Below the pieces are notes generated by a model. It saw only the letters and a program-made list of their open reading frames with translations, ran no database searches and had not been told where the DNA came from. Shown in pieces: positions 15,606-25,659 of a stretch of 64,000 nt of DNA. This stretch comes from RHLJ01 sp965601955 (GTDB lineage Bacteria > Bacteroidota > Rhodothermia > Balneolales > Balneolaceae): the NCBI GenBank assembly GCA_965601955.1, contig OZ271855.1, positions 868,001-932,000 of the forward strand, in the 5' to 3' direction. How positions within the stretch are numbered: the first letter of the stretch is position 1; each line of letters opens with the position of its first letter. The translations under genes were made by a program, and so were the position numbers.

Positions 15606-17363
15606 TTAGCGAGATTTAAAAAACTCCATCACTTCCTCAGCGCTCTTAGTATTAAGCACTCGTTCTTTTTCGTATTTTCCCTTTCGGGCTACACGGACTC
15701 CGTATTTCATTAAATCGATGTTGTCGATATTGTGAGCATCCGGATTGATAGAGGTCATCAACCCAACTTCCCGGGCTTTATTTCCAAAGCTCCAGTCCAG
15801 GTCAAGGCGCAATGGATTAGCGTTGATTTCAATAGAGGTGTTATGCTCAGCAGCAAGTGCTACCAGTTCATTTAAGTCGATATCGCTTCCATTTCGTTTA
15901 AGAAGTAGTCTTCCGGTAGGGTGACCAATCATTCTTGTATAAGGGTTTTTGATGGCGTTGCGAAAACGCTCCATCATTTTTTCCCTGGGCATGTCCAAGG
16001 TTTGGTGCACACTGGCTATAATGAAATCAAAACCTTCCAAAATGTCATCAGAATAGTCAAGGCTCCCATCAGCGAGAATATCCGATTCAATACCTTTAAA
16101 GATAATGAAGTCTTTTCCGGCGCTTTTAAACTCCTCGTTTAGTTGGTCAATCTCTTCCCATTGCTGCTTCACCTCGTCTTCCGAAAGTCCGCCTGCATAG
16201 GCTGCGGTTTTGGAGTGATCAGTCATTCCAAGGTATTCGTATCCTCTCTCCATACAGGCTTCTGCCATTTCCCTTATGGAGAATTTACCATCACTCCAGG
16301 TGCTGTGCGCATGGATTACTCCCCGAATGTCTGCGTCGGTAACAAGTGAAAGCTCTTCCTGCTCTTCAAAGATATCGAACTCGCCCCGGTCTTCTCTCAG
16401 CTCTGGGGGCACCCAATTCAAACCCAGCATTTTGAAGATATCGGCTTCGGTTTTAAAAGGGTTGGGAGCATCCCAATTAGTTTCTCCATTTTCAAATAAA
16501 TTGTACAACCCATACTCGTTCAAACTCATTTTGCGCTCCCTGGCCCGGGATCGCATCACTACATTATGTTCCTTGCTTCCTGTAAAGTACATAAGAGCAG
16601 CAGCAAAGTTCTCAGGCTTAACGATCCGCAGGTCAACTTGCCGTCCTTCTTTTGTTCTAACAGAGCTTTTTGTGTCCCCTTTGCCAAGCACCTCGGTTAC
16701 CCGTTCGTGATTCGTGAACACTTCAAACAGGTTTGAGATATGTTCTTCATCGGCTGCAATCAGGATATCAATATCACCGATAGTTTCTTTGGACCGTCGC
16801 AGCGATCCAGCGATTTCAATTTGTTGAACACCTTCCTGGCCCTCCAAACTTCCCATAATAGACTCAGCGATAGTAACAGCCTGGTCCAATCGGCAACGTT
16901 CATCAAACTTCTCCATCCATTCGATAGATTTCGAAATCTTTTCCGCAGATTTCCCTCCCAAACCGGGAAGTTTTGCAAGTTCACCACTTTCGATTAAGCC
17001 TTTGAGCTCTTCAATTTCTGTAATGCCAAATTCCTGGTGAATCTTCAGGATGTTCTTAGGCCCAAGCCCGGATATGTCCAACCACTTGATTAGTCCCAAA
17101 GGTACTTTTTCTTTAAACGCTTCCAACACAGGCATGCTCCCTGTTTCTGCATAGATGTAGATATCCTCGGCAATGGATTTACCAATACCTTTTATATCGG
17201 TAAGGTTCTTGTTTTCGATGTATTCATTGATGTCATCGCTTAAGCCTTTAATGGTTTGGGAAGCTTTATCAAAAGCGATGGCTTTGAATCGGTTTTCACC
17301 GGCAAGCTGCATGAGTTGGAAAACGAGACTGAGTTGTTCGGCTACATCCTGGTTAGTAGGCAT
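15606..17363 (-). CDS. polX: DNA polymerase X with C-terminal PHP exonuclease domain
   Basis: 585 aa, the usual bacterial PolX length. An 8-kDa-like helix-hairpin-helix region (about 1-160: LTDIKGIGKSIAEDIYIYAE, LAKLPGLGGKSAEKISKSIE) precedes the nucleotidyltransferase domain, with catalytic acidic residues in GSLRRSKETIGDIDILIAAD and RQVDLRIV. The PHP domain (about 335-575) carries the metal-binding pattern HAHSTWSDG, GMTDHSKTAAYAGG, KGIESDILADGSLDY, SVHQ, MIGHPTGRLL and NPDAHN. It acts in gap-filling and base-excision repair with 3'-5' exonuclease/AP activity. It is transcribed ahead of the 127-aa gene. Confidence 0.95.
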   Translation of the reverse strand: MPTNQDVAEQLSLVFQLMQLAGENRFKAIAFDKASQTIKGLSDDINEYIENKNLTDIKGIGKSIAEDIYIYAETGSMPVLEAFKEKVPLGLIKWLDISGLGPKNILKIHQEFGITEIEELKGLIESGELAKLPGLGGKSAEKISKSIEWMEKFDERCRLDQAVTIAESIMGSLEGQEGVQQIEIAGSLRRSKETIGDIDILIAADEEHISNLFEVFTNHERVTEVLGKGDTKSSVRTKEGRQVDLRIVKPENFAAALMYFTGSKEHNVVMRSRARERKMSLNEYGLYNLFENGETNWDAPNPFKTEADIFKMLGLNWVPPELREDRGEFDIFEEQEELSLVTDADIRGVIHAHSTWSDGKFSIREMAEACMERGYEYLGMTDHSKTAAYAGGLSEDEVKQQWEEIDQLNEEFKSAGKDFIIFKGIESDILADGSLDYSDDILEGFDFIIASVHQTLDMPREKMMERFRNAIKNPYTRMIGHPTGRLLLKRNGSDIDLNELVALAAEHNTSIEINANPLRLDLDWSFGNKAREVGLMTSINPDAHNIDNIDLMKYGVRVARKGKYEKERVLNTKSAEEVMEFFKSR

Positions 17364-17409
17364 AATTCTGAAATGAAATTGCTAAAAAGAGTACAACGAA
17401 AATAACTAA

Positions 17410-19317
17410 TTAAAGGTCAAAATTAATTCGGGCTGAAACATTAATGCTCATGTAATAATATTGTCCATTGGTATCATAGCTTTCCGCTTTATTGAGAAGA
17501 TTGCGGAGTGTTAGTTTTCCTTCAAGTCTTCGATCAAAAAACCACATAGAAGAGGAAAAGTTTAATAGAGGAATAGGTCTGACTCTGGAAGGTGGGAATC
17601 CGGTTTCTCTTTCCAGGTTTTCATACTCAACGATTCTTCGTACAGGTATATAACGGAAGAAGAGTTCGGTAACAAAGTTTTCATGAACTTTATACTGTAT
17701 AATCTCTGAGAATACATAGGAAGGAACACTCTTGTAATAAGCCCGAAAGGCCTTATTTCCATAAAGATCTACATTTCCGCCAAGCATAGTTTTGAAATGT
17801 AGTTTCTTCGTTGCCTCAATAGTATGGTGGAGATTAAACCCAATAATACCTACCCCTTTAGAATCAAAATAATTGAGCTGTGTACCTAGTTGCAGAGAAT
17901 TTGGGATGGTGAAGTAATGTACTTCTTCATTAACAAATTTAGTGTAATGCTTAAATGAAATCAGACCTTGAATGGCTTGATTATTTATTGCCGAAGATTT
18001 TGAAAGCCTGATTTCATAGAAAGACTTTATAAAATCTGAATCTAAGTTTATAGAATGAGTATTTGGATCAAGATTGGAAAACCCAATACCTCTATTCCAG
18101 AATGTAAAGTTGTACCTGTTTTTTGAAATGTCATTTCTTTTGAAGCCTATTTCCAAAGAATAATTATCCAAGTCTCTTTTAAGCAAAAAACTATTGCTGG
18201 TATTGGATATAGAACCGAATAGCGAGAAATCACCTGTAAACTGAATAGAGCTTGATAGTTTGCTTTCGGTAAATGAGTAGGAATTCATTGTTTCGTAGTC
18301 TTCAACGTAATAGTGATGATTACTTAGTGTTACGTTGAAGAGTTTTTTACCGCTTATAAAACTGAAGTCAGATGAGTGAAATGCATTGATTTCTTTTAAA
18401 CCATAAAACGATTTCGGTGTATAATTCAATGTATCACTATCTGAAACTGATACATTGATCGATGATCCCTTATAGATAGAATTTTTAGGAGTAGTATAGG
18501 AACTTGATATTTGAAATCTATCTAACTGAAAAGGAACATCGATACCAGAAAGCTTATTCCATTGTATTATTGAGGGCGATCTGGAAGCGGCCAATAAAAA
18601 ACTAAGCCTTGAGTTATTTAGAGTAAGAGTATTGTACCAAATATAGTTTATTAGCGAATTTCTCTGAAGTATCTCAATATCAGGATTAGCGGATCTTAAA
18701 AATAAATTTCGATTAAAAGCTCTATCGTAAATAATCTGGTTTGTTCGAGAAAACCGGTAGTTATTATAATAAAAACTACTCCTTAAGTTTTTGAAAGAGA
18801 AGATTGTACTTATTGTTTCGTGATAGTTGATCGCCTCAACATTTTCCGAGACTATGTTACCTCTGTTGAGACCAGGATCATTAATTTGATTAATTCTACC
18901 CAGTTCAAATCCCAGGTTATTTTTTGTTTTTGTAAATATTTGGATCGATAGGTTAGCATTAAACAGATCCATTTCCCATCTATTGTTACTAATTACAATT
19001 GAGTCTATCTCTGAAAGAGCAAAGTTTGGGAAAACGGTATTTTCATGCATTAACCAGCTTGTAGAAAAAAGAACATCGTTTACATAAAGTATGACTCTAT
19101 TTTCTAGTTCATTAGAGAAGCCCTCGTTGAAAGAGTTTTTGTTGAAAATATCGTAGCTACTAAAGGCCAGGTTAGCATTACTGTATATCCACTCTTCCAG
19201 ATCGAACCATTTATTAACGTAAGAGTCAGGCTTTAGAATAACTTGTTGGGAGAAGGTATTTATAGAGAGTAAAGAAAAAGAAGCCAGCAAAAGTAAAAGC
19301 TTGAGAAATACCTTCAT
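17410..19317 (-). CDS. Plug-bearing outer-membrane beta-barrel protein (TonB-receptor-like)
   Basis: 635 aa with a signal peptide (about 1-24). The N-terminal domain VNDVLFSTSWLMHENTVFPN with ALSEIDSIVISNNRWEMDLFN and ANLSIQIFTKTKN has the shape of a TonB-receptor plug (the usual LSEIErIEV...G...a.INI pattern), but without a carboxypeptidase-regulatory domain. A long barrel follows, ending MSINVSARINFDL with a terminal Leu rather than the usual Phe. The ligand is unknown. The start codon shares one base with the stop of the 192-aa gene upstream (TAATG), so the two form a coupled outer-membrane operon. Confidence 0.7.
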   Translation of the reverse strand: MKVFLKLLLLLASFSLLSINTFSQQVILKPDSYVNKWFDLEEWIYSNANLAFSSYDIFNKNSFNEGFSNELENRVILYVNDVLFSTSWLMHENTVFPNFALSEIDSIVISNNRWEMDLFNANLSIQIFTKTKNNLGFELGRINQINDPGLNRGNIVSENVEAINYHETISTIFSFKNLRSSFYYNNYRFSRTNQIIYDRAFNRNLFLRSANPDIEILQRNSLINYIWYNTLTLNNSRLSFLLAASRSPSIIQWNKLSGIDVPFQLDRFQISSSYTTPKNSIYKGSSINVSVSDSDTLNYTPKSFYGLKEINAFHSSDFSFISGKKLFNVTLSNHHYYVEDYETMNSYSFTESKLSSSIQFTGDFSLFGSISNTSNSFLLKRDLDNYSLEIGFKRNDISKNRYNFTFWNRGIGFSNLDPNTHSINLDSDFIKSFYEIRLSKSSAINNQAIQGLISFKHYTKFVNEEVHYFTIPNSLQLGTQLNYFDSKGVGIIGFNLHHTIEATKKLHFKTMLGGNVDLYGNKAFRAYYKSVPSYVFSEIIQYKVHENFVTELFFRYIPVRRIVEYENLERETGFPPSRVRPIPLLNFSSSMWFFDRRLEGKLTLRNLLNKAESYDTNGQYYYMSINVSARINFDL

Positions 19318-19895
19318 TATTTAATAAGCTCTGCTACCCTCGTTGGAGTAGTTACTTTGTACCTTAAGCCAAAACCATATATAAAAAGATTCTGCCTTTG
19401 ATAGTTGTATATTTTTCTGAATTCAAAGTTTGCTACCAGTACAACATTTTGAATAGGAATACTGGGTTCAAGCTTTATTGAATAGAATAGTTCTCTTTCA
19501 CTTTCATTGAAGAAATCATTAGCCCCTTTTTTTACTGTAAGCGTTTGTATTCCAGTTGTTAATGCAGTTTCCAAAAAGATTGTTGAAAAACGTTTACTCC
19601 TAAAAAAAAAGCCTGCTGAATAGTTTATTGATTCAAAACTATCAGAACCATCAATAGAACTGTAGTCAAAAAAATCGATGTTAGCACCAATTCTTCCGAG
19701 ATAATATGGCATCCTAACCGTGAAATAAGTGCTGTTATTTACAGACCACAAATCTCTATAGCTTTCATCCAATAATTGAACATTATTATAACTAATACCA
19801 AATTCCAAGGTAGAGAATGGTTGACTAACTAGAGAGGTGTTGATCGAGAAAACGACTACAGAGATAAGAAAAACAATACCACCCTTACAAAACAT
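19317..19895 (-). CDS. Small outer-membrane/secreted beta-rich protein
   Basis: 192 aa with a signal peptide (MFCKGGIVFLISVVVFSINT and following). The mature part has alternating strand patterns (FTVRMPYYLGRIGANIDFFD, GFFFRSKRFSTIFLETALTT, VVLVANFEFRKIYN) and ends in GFGLRYKV, as a small barrel would. I do not recognise a family. It is the first gene of the two-gene operon with the plug-bearing barrel and diverges from the M14 peptidase. Confidence 0.6.
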   Translation of the reverse strand: MFCKGGIVFLISVVVFSINTSLVSQPFSTLEFGISYNNVQLLDESYRDLWSVNNSTYFTVRMPYYLGRIGANIDFFDYSSIDGSDSFESINYSAGFFFRSKRFSTIFLETALTTGIQTLTVKKGANDFFNESERELFYSIKLEPSIPIQNVVLVANFEFRKIYNYQRQNLFIYGFGLRYKVTTPTRVAELIK

Positions 19896-19991
19896 TACCT
19901 ATACCCTTAAGCCGCAAAATAAACAGTTGTTCATTGTGTGCGGATGCTGTACAATTACCCAAAAAAATTATACAAAGAAATCTCGAGAAAA

Positions 19992-22487
19992 ATGATTCAA
20001 ATCTGTAGAGCTATTTTACTGTTACTTATTACAACTTCTACTGCCTTCGCTCAACTACAATCACCTGCCGAGTTTTTGGGGTATGAATTAGGTGAACAGT
20101 GGACTCCCCATTACAAAGTGTACAACTATTTTCATCATGTGGCTCAGAATTCTGATATGGTTGCCATAGAGGATTATGGGATGACTTATGAAGGCAGAGA
20201 ATTGACCCATGTGGTAGTTACGTCAAGACAAAACCACGCCAACCTGGAGGAGATACGGAGTAATAATTTGAAGATGGCTGGATTTGAATCCGGGGAAGTT
20301 TCTGAAAATACCAAGGCAATTGTTTGGTTGAGTTATAACGTCCATGGAAACGAAGCTTCATGTAGTGAAGCAGCCATGAATACTATTTATGAGTTAATAG
20401 CTAATGACTCAGCATGGCTAGACGATGTAGTTGTGATTATTGACCCTATGTTAAATCCAGATGGACGCGACAAATACGTGAATTGGAATAAAAGTATTAC
20501 TGGAGCTAAAGCTGACCCTGATCCAACAGCTCGGGAACACAATGAGCCCTGGCCCGGAGGCAGGATTAACCATTATTATTTTGACCTGAACAGGGATTGG
20601 GCATGGCAAACTCAGATTGAAAGTCAGCAACGTATTCAGGCATATTTAGATTGGATGCCTCACGTGCATGTAGATTACCATGAGCAAGGATATAATAGCC
20701 CATACTATTTTGCTCCTGCGGCAGAGCCTTTCCACAAAGCTATTACTGAGTGGCAGCGTGAATACCAGACTATGATTGGTGAAAACAATGCCAAATATTT
20801 TGATGAGAATGGGTGGTTGTATTTCACGCGCGAGATTTTTGACCTTTTCTATCCAAGTTATGGAGATACCTGGCCAACCTTTAACGGAGCTATTGGAATG
20901 ACTTATGAGCAAGCAGGTCATAGCCGTGCAGGTTTAGCTATTATTACCAACCAGGGAGATACACTTACGTTAAAAGATCGATTGACTCACCACAGCACTA
21001 CCGGACTTTCAACAATAGAAATCACTGCTCAAAATGCATCGAGAGTGGTTCAGGAATTTGGAGACTATTTCAGCAATACGCTTGAAAACGGATCGGGGGA
21101 ATACAAAACTTTTATCGTTAAGAAAAGCAGCAATCCTGATAACGTGGCAAGAATGATGCGCTATTTGCTTGATCAAAAGATTTCGGTACGTGCTGCTGAA
21201 CAAGCAAGTCGGGTAAATGGATATAATTTTGCGAATGGAAGAACGGAAAGGGTTAATATAGAAGAAGGCGATTATGTGATTAGCACCTACCAGCCTCAAG
21301 GTACTTTAGTTCGTGTATTATTTGAACCAAGGCCTGAATTGGCTGATTCTCTTACCTATGATATTACAGCATGGGAAGCACATTATGCCTTTGGTGTGGA
21401 TGGTTATGCCTTAAGAAGCCAGGTAGCTGAAACGGGTATTTCTCTGGATACAGAACCCTATTTGCCGCCATCTATTGACAAGCCATATGCCTATTTAGCC
21501 AAATGGAATTCTCTGGATGATGTGAAGTTCCTGGCTCATATCCTCAAAAAGGGAGTGAAAGCCAGATATTCAGAAGTGCCTTTTTCTATGGATGGAACTC
21601 AATATCCTGCAGGAACTTTAGTGATTACCAGAAATGGAAACGAGCGACTTGATGGTTTTGACGATATCGTAAAAGACGCTGCTGCATTATTAAATCGAGA
21701 ATTGACACCGGTTTCCACTGGGTTTGTAACCACTGGGAAGGATTTTGGCTCGTCTTCCATCAATTTAGTTGAGGCTCCACGAATTGGGCTGATTGCAGGC
21801 GAAGGAACAAGCAGTAACATGGTGGGCCACATATGGCACCATTTTGATCAGGTGATTGAATATCCGGTTACGTTAATCAACCTGGACGACCTGGGTTATA
21901 TTGACTGGAGCGACTATGATGTGATGATTATGCCTTCAGGTTCTTATGGAGGTGCTTTAGGAGAATCAGGTGTTGGTGATCTTCAGGATTGGATTCGTGG
22001 CGGTGGAACATTGATTGCAGTGGGTGGAGCAAATGGGTTTTTGGCTCGACAGGATGGATTCGGTTTAACTCGTAAATCGTCAGATGATGAAGACGAAGAC
22101 ATGGACTCTCGCTTGAGAAGCTACGCAGATTCTGAGCGGTCCTTTATTACTAATTTTAATGCCGGCGCTATTTATGAGCTTGCTATGGATAACACGCACC
22201 CTCTTGCTTTCGGTTATGATGATACATACATGTCACTCAAACTGGGTTCAACCGCTTACGAATACCTGGAGAGTGGCTGGAATGTAGGTGTAGCTAAAAG
22301 TGGAACTCCACGAAGTGGATTTGTAGGAAAGCAAGCACAGGAAAACCTCAACCAGTCACTTTCATATGGTGTTCAGAATATGGGTGCTGGTGCTGTAGTG
22401 TATATGGTAGATGATCCGTTCTTTAGAGGCTTCTGGCATAACGGTAAGCTTCTCATTGGGAATGCCGTGTTCTTTGTGGGGAATTAG
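19992..22487 (+). CDS. Secreted M14-family zinc carboxypeptidase
   Basis: About 831 aa. The ATG at 19992 gives a clean signal peptide (MIQICRAILLLLITTSTAFA); the frame is open to an ATG at 19938, but that adds 18 basic residues before it. Zinc ligands are in NVHGNEASCSEAAMN (HxxE) and DYHEQGYNS (His). The substrate-binding NPDGRDKYVNW and FDLNRDWAW motifs are present, and the catalytic Glu is in GMTYEQAGHSRAG. After the peptidase domain (about 30-360), the C-terminal half contains a class-I glutaminase-like Rossmann domain (YDVMIMPSGSYGGALG, GGTLIAVGGANGF). This architecture is common in Bacteroidota M14 proteins. It probably scavenges peptides in the periplasm. Confidence 0.9.
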   Translation: MIQICRAILLLLITTSTAFAQLQSPAEFLGYELGEQWTPHYKVYNYFHHVAQNSDMVAIEDYGMTYEGRELTHVVVTSRQNHANLEEIRSNNLKMAGFESGEVSENTKAIVWLSYNVHGNEASCSEAAMNTIYELIANDSAWLDDVVVIIDPMLNPDGRDKYVNWNKSITGAKADPDPTAREHNEPWPGGRINHYYFDLNRDWAWQTQIESQQRIQAYLDWMPHVHVDYHEQGYNSPYYFAPAAEPFHKAITEWQREYQTMIGENNAKYFDENGWLYFTREIFDLFYPSYGDTWPTFNGAIGMTYEQAGHSRAGLAIITNQGDTLTLKDRLTHHSTTGLSTIEITAQNASRVVQEFGDYFSNTLENGSGEYKTFIVKKSSNPDNVARMMRYLLDQKISVRAAEQASRVNGYNFANGRTERVNIEEGDYVISTYQPQGTLVRVLFEPRPELADSLTYDITAWEAHYAFGVDGYALRSQVAETGISLDTEPYLPPSIDKPYAYLAKWNSLDDVKFLAHILKKGVKARYSEVPFSMDGTQYPAGTLVITRNGNERLDGFDDIVKDAAALLNRELTPVSTGFVTTGKDFGSSSINLVEAPRIGLIAGEGTSSNMVGHIWHHFDQVIEYPVTLINLDDLGYIDWSDYDVMIMPSGSYGGALGESGVGDLQDWIRGGGTLIAVGGANGFLARQDGFGLTRKSSDDEDEDMDSRLRSYADSERSFITNFNAGAIYELAMDNTHPLAFGYDDTYMSLKLGSTAYEYLESGWNVGVAKSGTPRSGFVGKQAQENLNQSLSYGVQNMGAGAVVYMVDDPFFRGFWHNGKLLIGNAVFFVGN

Positions 22488-22495
22488 CAATTTTC

Positions 22496-22535
22496 AATTA
22501 ACAATGGCTCAATGATCAATGAGCCATTGTTAATT
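22496..22535. terminator. Strong hairpin after the M14 gene
   Basis: A perfect 16-bp inverted repeat (AATTAACAATGGCTCA / TGAGCCATTGTTAATT) with an 8-nt loop lies 9 bp past the stop. The downstream T-run is weak (TTCTTAATTG). It is probably the terminator of the peptidase gene. It may also act on the minus strand. Confidence 0.65.
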
Positions 22536-22536
22536 C

Positions 22537-22601
22537 TTAATTGATATCATTGGGCAATTCCACTTCTCTTGCAATAAACCCGAATGAAGCCCAACTCTGA
22601 A
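22537..22601 (-). pseudogene. Remnant of a TPR-lipoprotein 3' end
   Basis: On the minus strand the frame reads VQSWASFGFIAREVEL and stops at 22537. This matches QSWASFGFIASEAEL, the C-terminus of the intact TPR lipoprotein at 25660-26598, and the nucleotides are similar as well. Upstream, the similarity fades within about 30 bp. No start or body is left, so it is a fragment of a deleted paralogue. It sits between the M14 peptidase terminator and the PadR gene. Confidence 0.65.
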
Positions 22602-22695
22602 CTTTCATCATCAGGGAAAATTTTATTTTTATCCCTTTTGCAACTTTTTCAGATCTTTTCGTATTTGTTCTATCTAATAAAACAAATATCTGAAA

Positions 22696-23028
22696 ATGGA
22701 AATAATCTCAAGAACAGAAGAACTCCTTCTTCTATCGGTCTGGCGCTTACAAAATGAGGCCTATGGACTAAGTATTCGCAAGAATTTTTCTGAATTGATG
22801 GGTAAGGACATGTCGGTGGGCAGTGTTTATGTGCCCCTGGAGCGATTAAAAAAACAAGGACTACTTGAAAGCTGGGAGAGTGAGCCAACCGAAAAAAGAG
22901 GTGGTCGCAAAAAGAGGTTTTATAAGCTAAGTGCGAAAGGTATTGCTGCACTGAGCAGAGTTAAGCAACAACACGAAAGGGCCTGGAGTGGGTTAGCCCA
23001 GTTACTCCCCAAGGTAAATCCTGGCTAA
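22696..23028 (+). CDS. PadR-family transcriptional regulator
   Basis: 110 aa, a minimal PadR protein. It has a winged helix (RTEELLLLSVWRLQNEAYGL, SVGSVYVPLERLKKQGLLES) and the wing WESEPTEKRGGRKKRFYKLS, followed by a short C-terminal helix for dimerisation. It starts 2 bp before the permease gene in one operon. In this group PadR genes are regularly paired with prefix-domain permeases, and the regulator probably represses its own operon. Confidence 0.92.
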   Translation: MEIISRTEELLLLSVWRLQNEAYGLSIRKNFSELMGKDMSVGSVYVPLERLKKQGLLESWESEPTEKRGGRKKRFYKLSAKGIAALSRVKQQHERAWSGLAQLLPKVNPG

Positions 23029-23030
23029 AA

Positions 23031-25652
23031 ATGTCTATCTACAATAGCTCAAATAGGTTTATTGCTTTCTTCGATTCCATCATCCCAGCTGATATACACC
23101 ATTTAATCGGAGATTTAGAAGAGGAATTTCAGGAAGACCTTGAAACACATTCTCCCGCAAAAGCTCGTGCACTTTTTACATATCGACTAGTTAAAGCAAC
23201 CCCCTATTTCATACTCAAATCTTTCACCTGGAACTTCATCATGATCTGGAATTACCTAAAAGTTGCCCTGCGCAACATCAAGAAATACAAGACATTTTCA
23301 CTTATTAATGTCGTAGGCCTGGCATCAAGTATTGCCATTTGTTTACTGATCATTCTCTTTATCTACGATCAAAAAAGCTATGACCGATGGCACCAGGACT
23401 CAGAAAGTATTTACAGGATTACTTCTGATTTCAAATCATCAGGGAATTTAAGCAGCCATCGGTATGCAACTTCACCTTCGAGCTTGGCTGAGATTCTAAG
23501 AAACGATGTTTCGGCGGTTGAGGCTGCTACATTAATTCGGAGGAGCGTGGGTGGAGAAGGTAGGGTTGCTGATAACCAATTTAGGGTTTTTGGCTTATAT
23601 GCTGATGAGCATTTCCCTAAAGTTTTTTCATTTGAGTTTTCGCATGGTAATCCCGAAACGGCGTTAGAAAGCCCATACAGCATTGTTCTAAGCAAGGAAA
23701 CGAGCCGAAAATTTTTCGGAAGCTCTAATCCTATAGGTCAGAATTTTAATCTAAATGGCAGGACGGATTACACGGTTACCGGGGTAGTAGATATGGATGT
23801 TCGATCTCATATCAACTTTGATATTTTAGTCTCTTTTTCCACTCAACAAGCTGATCAAGAATATGCAGCAGTATTTCTGGATAATTGGCGCAATAGCTTT
23901 TACAGGTCCTACACCTATATAAAATTAAGAGAAGGGCAGGATATCTCAACGGTAGATGAAACCCTCCCTCAAATCATAGAAACTCACTATGAGTCAACAC
24001 CTGAAAGCTATATGGCTGAGTTTATTCCACAGGGTCTCACGAAAATATCGTTAGGAGATACCATGGATAATCAGCTAGGCTCGGTAATGTCTCGAGAACC
24101 TGTTTATTATTTACTGGGCTTTGCTGTTATTATTATTTTCATCGCCTGCTTCAACTATGTGGGTTTGACGATTGCGAGAGGACTTTCGAGGGGGAAAGAG
24201 GTAGGTGTTCGAAAAGCGTTAGGGGCTTTCAACTCCAGTGTTAGGACCCAGTTTATTCTAGAGGCAGTAATCGTTGCATTACTCTCGATGGTTTTTGCCA
24301 TAGCTCTGCTTAAGCTTTTTCTACCAGAGTTCAACAACCTTCAAATGATTAGGTACGGGATCACAAGGAGCTTAACCCTCGAATTTGGCCGTGACATTCC
24401 TGTTTTCGGAGTCTTTGTTCTATTTACCATTTTTATAGGGCTAGCAGCAGGGCTTTTCCCCGCTCTTCACCTTTCAACATTACGCGCTGCTGAAGTTCTA
24501 AAAGGATTAGAAAATGTGAGAGGGTTCTCTCGCAGTTTTCTGAGAAAGGGATTGGTCGTACTTCAGTTTGCTTTTTCGGTGATGTTCATCGTGACGGCAC
24601 TTACGCTGAATCAGCAATTTTCTACTCTTATACAATCAGATTACGGTTACAATCAGGAATCGCTTATTCATTTGGAGCTGGGAGATATTCCTCTTGAAAG
24701 AGTAAAAAATCAGTTTGCATCAAATCCTCAATTTCAGTCTATTTCCGGGACTAGCGTGATCCCGGGATTAAACAGTCGTTCCGATCGAACCATATCATCA
24801 AGCTATATCGATTTTGATACCAGAGGTAATCATTTTTCTGTGGATGAAGACTACCTGGAAACTATGGAACTGGAATTAATTGCCGGCAGGAATTTCAGTG
24901 CAGAGTACACCTCAGATTTAAATGGTCCGATGCTTATCACAGAACAAACAGTAAGACGGCTTGGGCTTGGTACCCCACAGGAAGCGATAGGAGAATTTGT
25001 AGCCTATGCGGATAGTACCTTTTCAATTATAGGTGTTGTGGAAGATTTCGTATCCAGTGATGTGACTATTGAACCGGAGGCAGTAATTATTCAGTTTCAA
25101 CCCGAACAAGCAGATGTTGCTATTTTTAGAATAGCAGGAAAAGATGTTACCTCAGCCATAGCCACTATAGAAAAAGAATGGGAAGAACTTGGAGGTGGAG
25201 CTAATCCCGATATAAGCATTTTTTCAGAAGAGTTAAAAGAAGCATACTCATTACTCATGTTCAAAGACATGATAAAGCTCATTCAATTATTTGCCGTGTT
25301 CTCAGTGATTATCTCGTGCCTGGGGTTGTTTGGAATGGCAATGTTTAACGCGGAAATCAGAACAAAAGAAATCGGAATCCGGAAAGTATTAGGTGCCCAG
25401 AGCGGGGATATTCTGATACTGCTTTCAAAAGAATATATATGGATGGTTGGGATAGCGGTTCTTATCGGCGCTCCATTGGCGAATTTGTTAAATGGAATGA
25501 TCTTAAGTGAAGTTGCCAACTCAATAGGGACAAACCCATTCATCTATTTAGCTGGTATTGGTATTTGTGTATTGCTAGCCGTTGTTACTGTAGGAACACA
25601 AAGCCTTAAAGCATCCTGGAAAAGAGTGATTGAAAGTATTAGGGTAGAGTAA
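23031..25652 (+). CDS. MacB/FtsX-type ABC permease with N-terminal permease prefix domain
   Basis: 873 aa. The N-terminal 70 residues (DIHHLIGDLEEEFQEDLETH, KARALFTYRLVKATPYF) match the permease prefix domain 2 that ties such permeases to PadR regulators. Two FtsX-like halves follow, each with a large periplasmic MacB-PCD domain and four-helix core: SLINVVGLASSIAICLLIIL, FIACFNYVGLTIARGLSRGK, EVGVRKALGA, and in the second half ELKEAYSLL, TKEIGIRKVLGAQSGDIL. No ATPase gene is adjacent, so it must use one encoded elsewhere or act in a mechanotransmission role. The pair PadR-permease suggests a response to envelope stress or antimicrobial peptides. Confidence 0.88.
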   Translation: MSIYNSSNRFIAFFDSIIPADIHHLIGDLEEEFQEDLETHSPAKARALFTYRLVKATPYFILKSFTWNFIMIWNYLKVALRNIKKYKTFSLINVVGLASSIAICLLIILFIYDQKSYDRWHQDSESIYRITSDFKSSGNLSSHRYATSPSSLAEILRNDVSAVEAATLIRRSVGGEGRVADNQFRVFGLYADEHFPKVFSFEFSHGNPETALESPYSIVLSKETSRKFFGSSNPIGQNFNLNGRTDYTVTGVVDMDVRSHINFDILVSFSTQQADQEYAAVFLDNWRNSFYRSYTYIKLREGQDISTVDETLPQIIETHYESTPESYMAEFIPQGLTKISLGDTMDNQLGSVMSREPVYYLLGFAVIIIFIACFNYVGLTIARGLSRGKEVGVRKALGAFNSSVRTQFILEAVIVALLSMVFAIALLKLFLPEFNNLQMIRYGITRSLTLEFGRDIPVFGVFVLFTIFIGLAAGLFPALHLSTLRAAEVLKGLENVRGFSRSFLRKGLVVLQFAFSVMFIVTALTLNQQFSTLIQSDYGYNQESLIHLELGDIPLERVKNQFASNPQFQSISGTSVIPGLNSRSDRTISSSYIDFDTRGNHFSVDEDYLETMELELIAGRNFSAEYTSDLNGPMLITEQTVRRLGLGTPQEAIGEFVAYADSTFSIIGVVEDFVSSDVTIEPEAVIIQFQPEQADVAIFRIAGKDVTSAIATIEKEWEELGGGANPDISIFSEELKEAYSLLMFKDMIKLIQLFAVFSVIISCLGLFGMAMFNAEIRTKEIGIRKVLGAQSGDILILLSKEYIWMVGIAVLIGAPLANLLNGMILSEVANSIGTNPFIYLAGIGICVLLAVVTVGTQSLKASWKRVIESIRVE

Positions 25653-25659
25653 GAATAAA

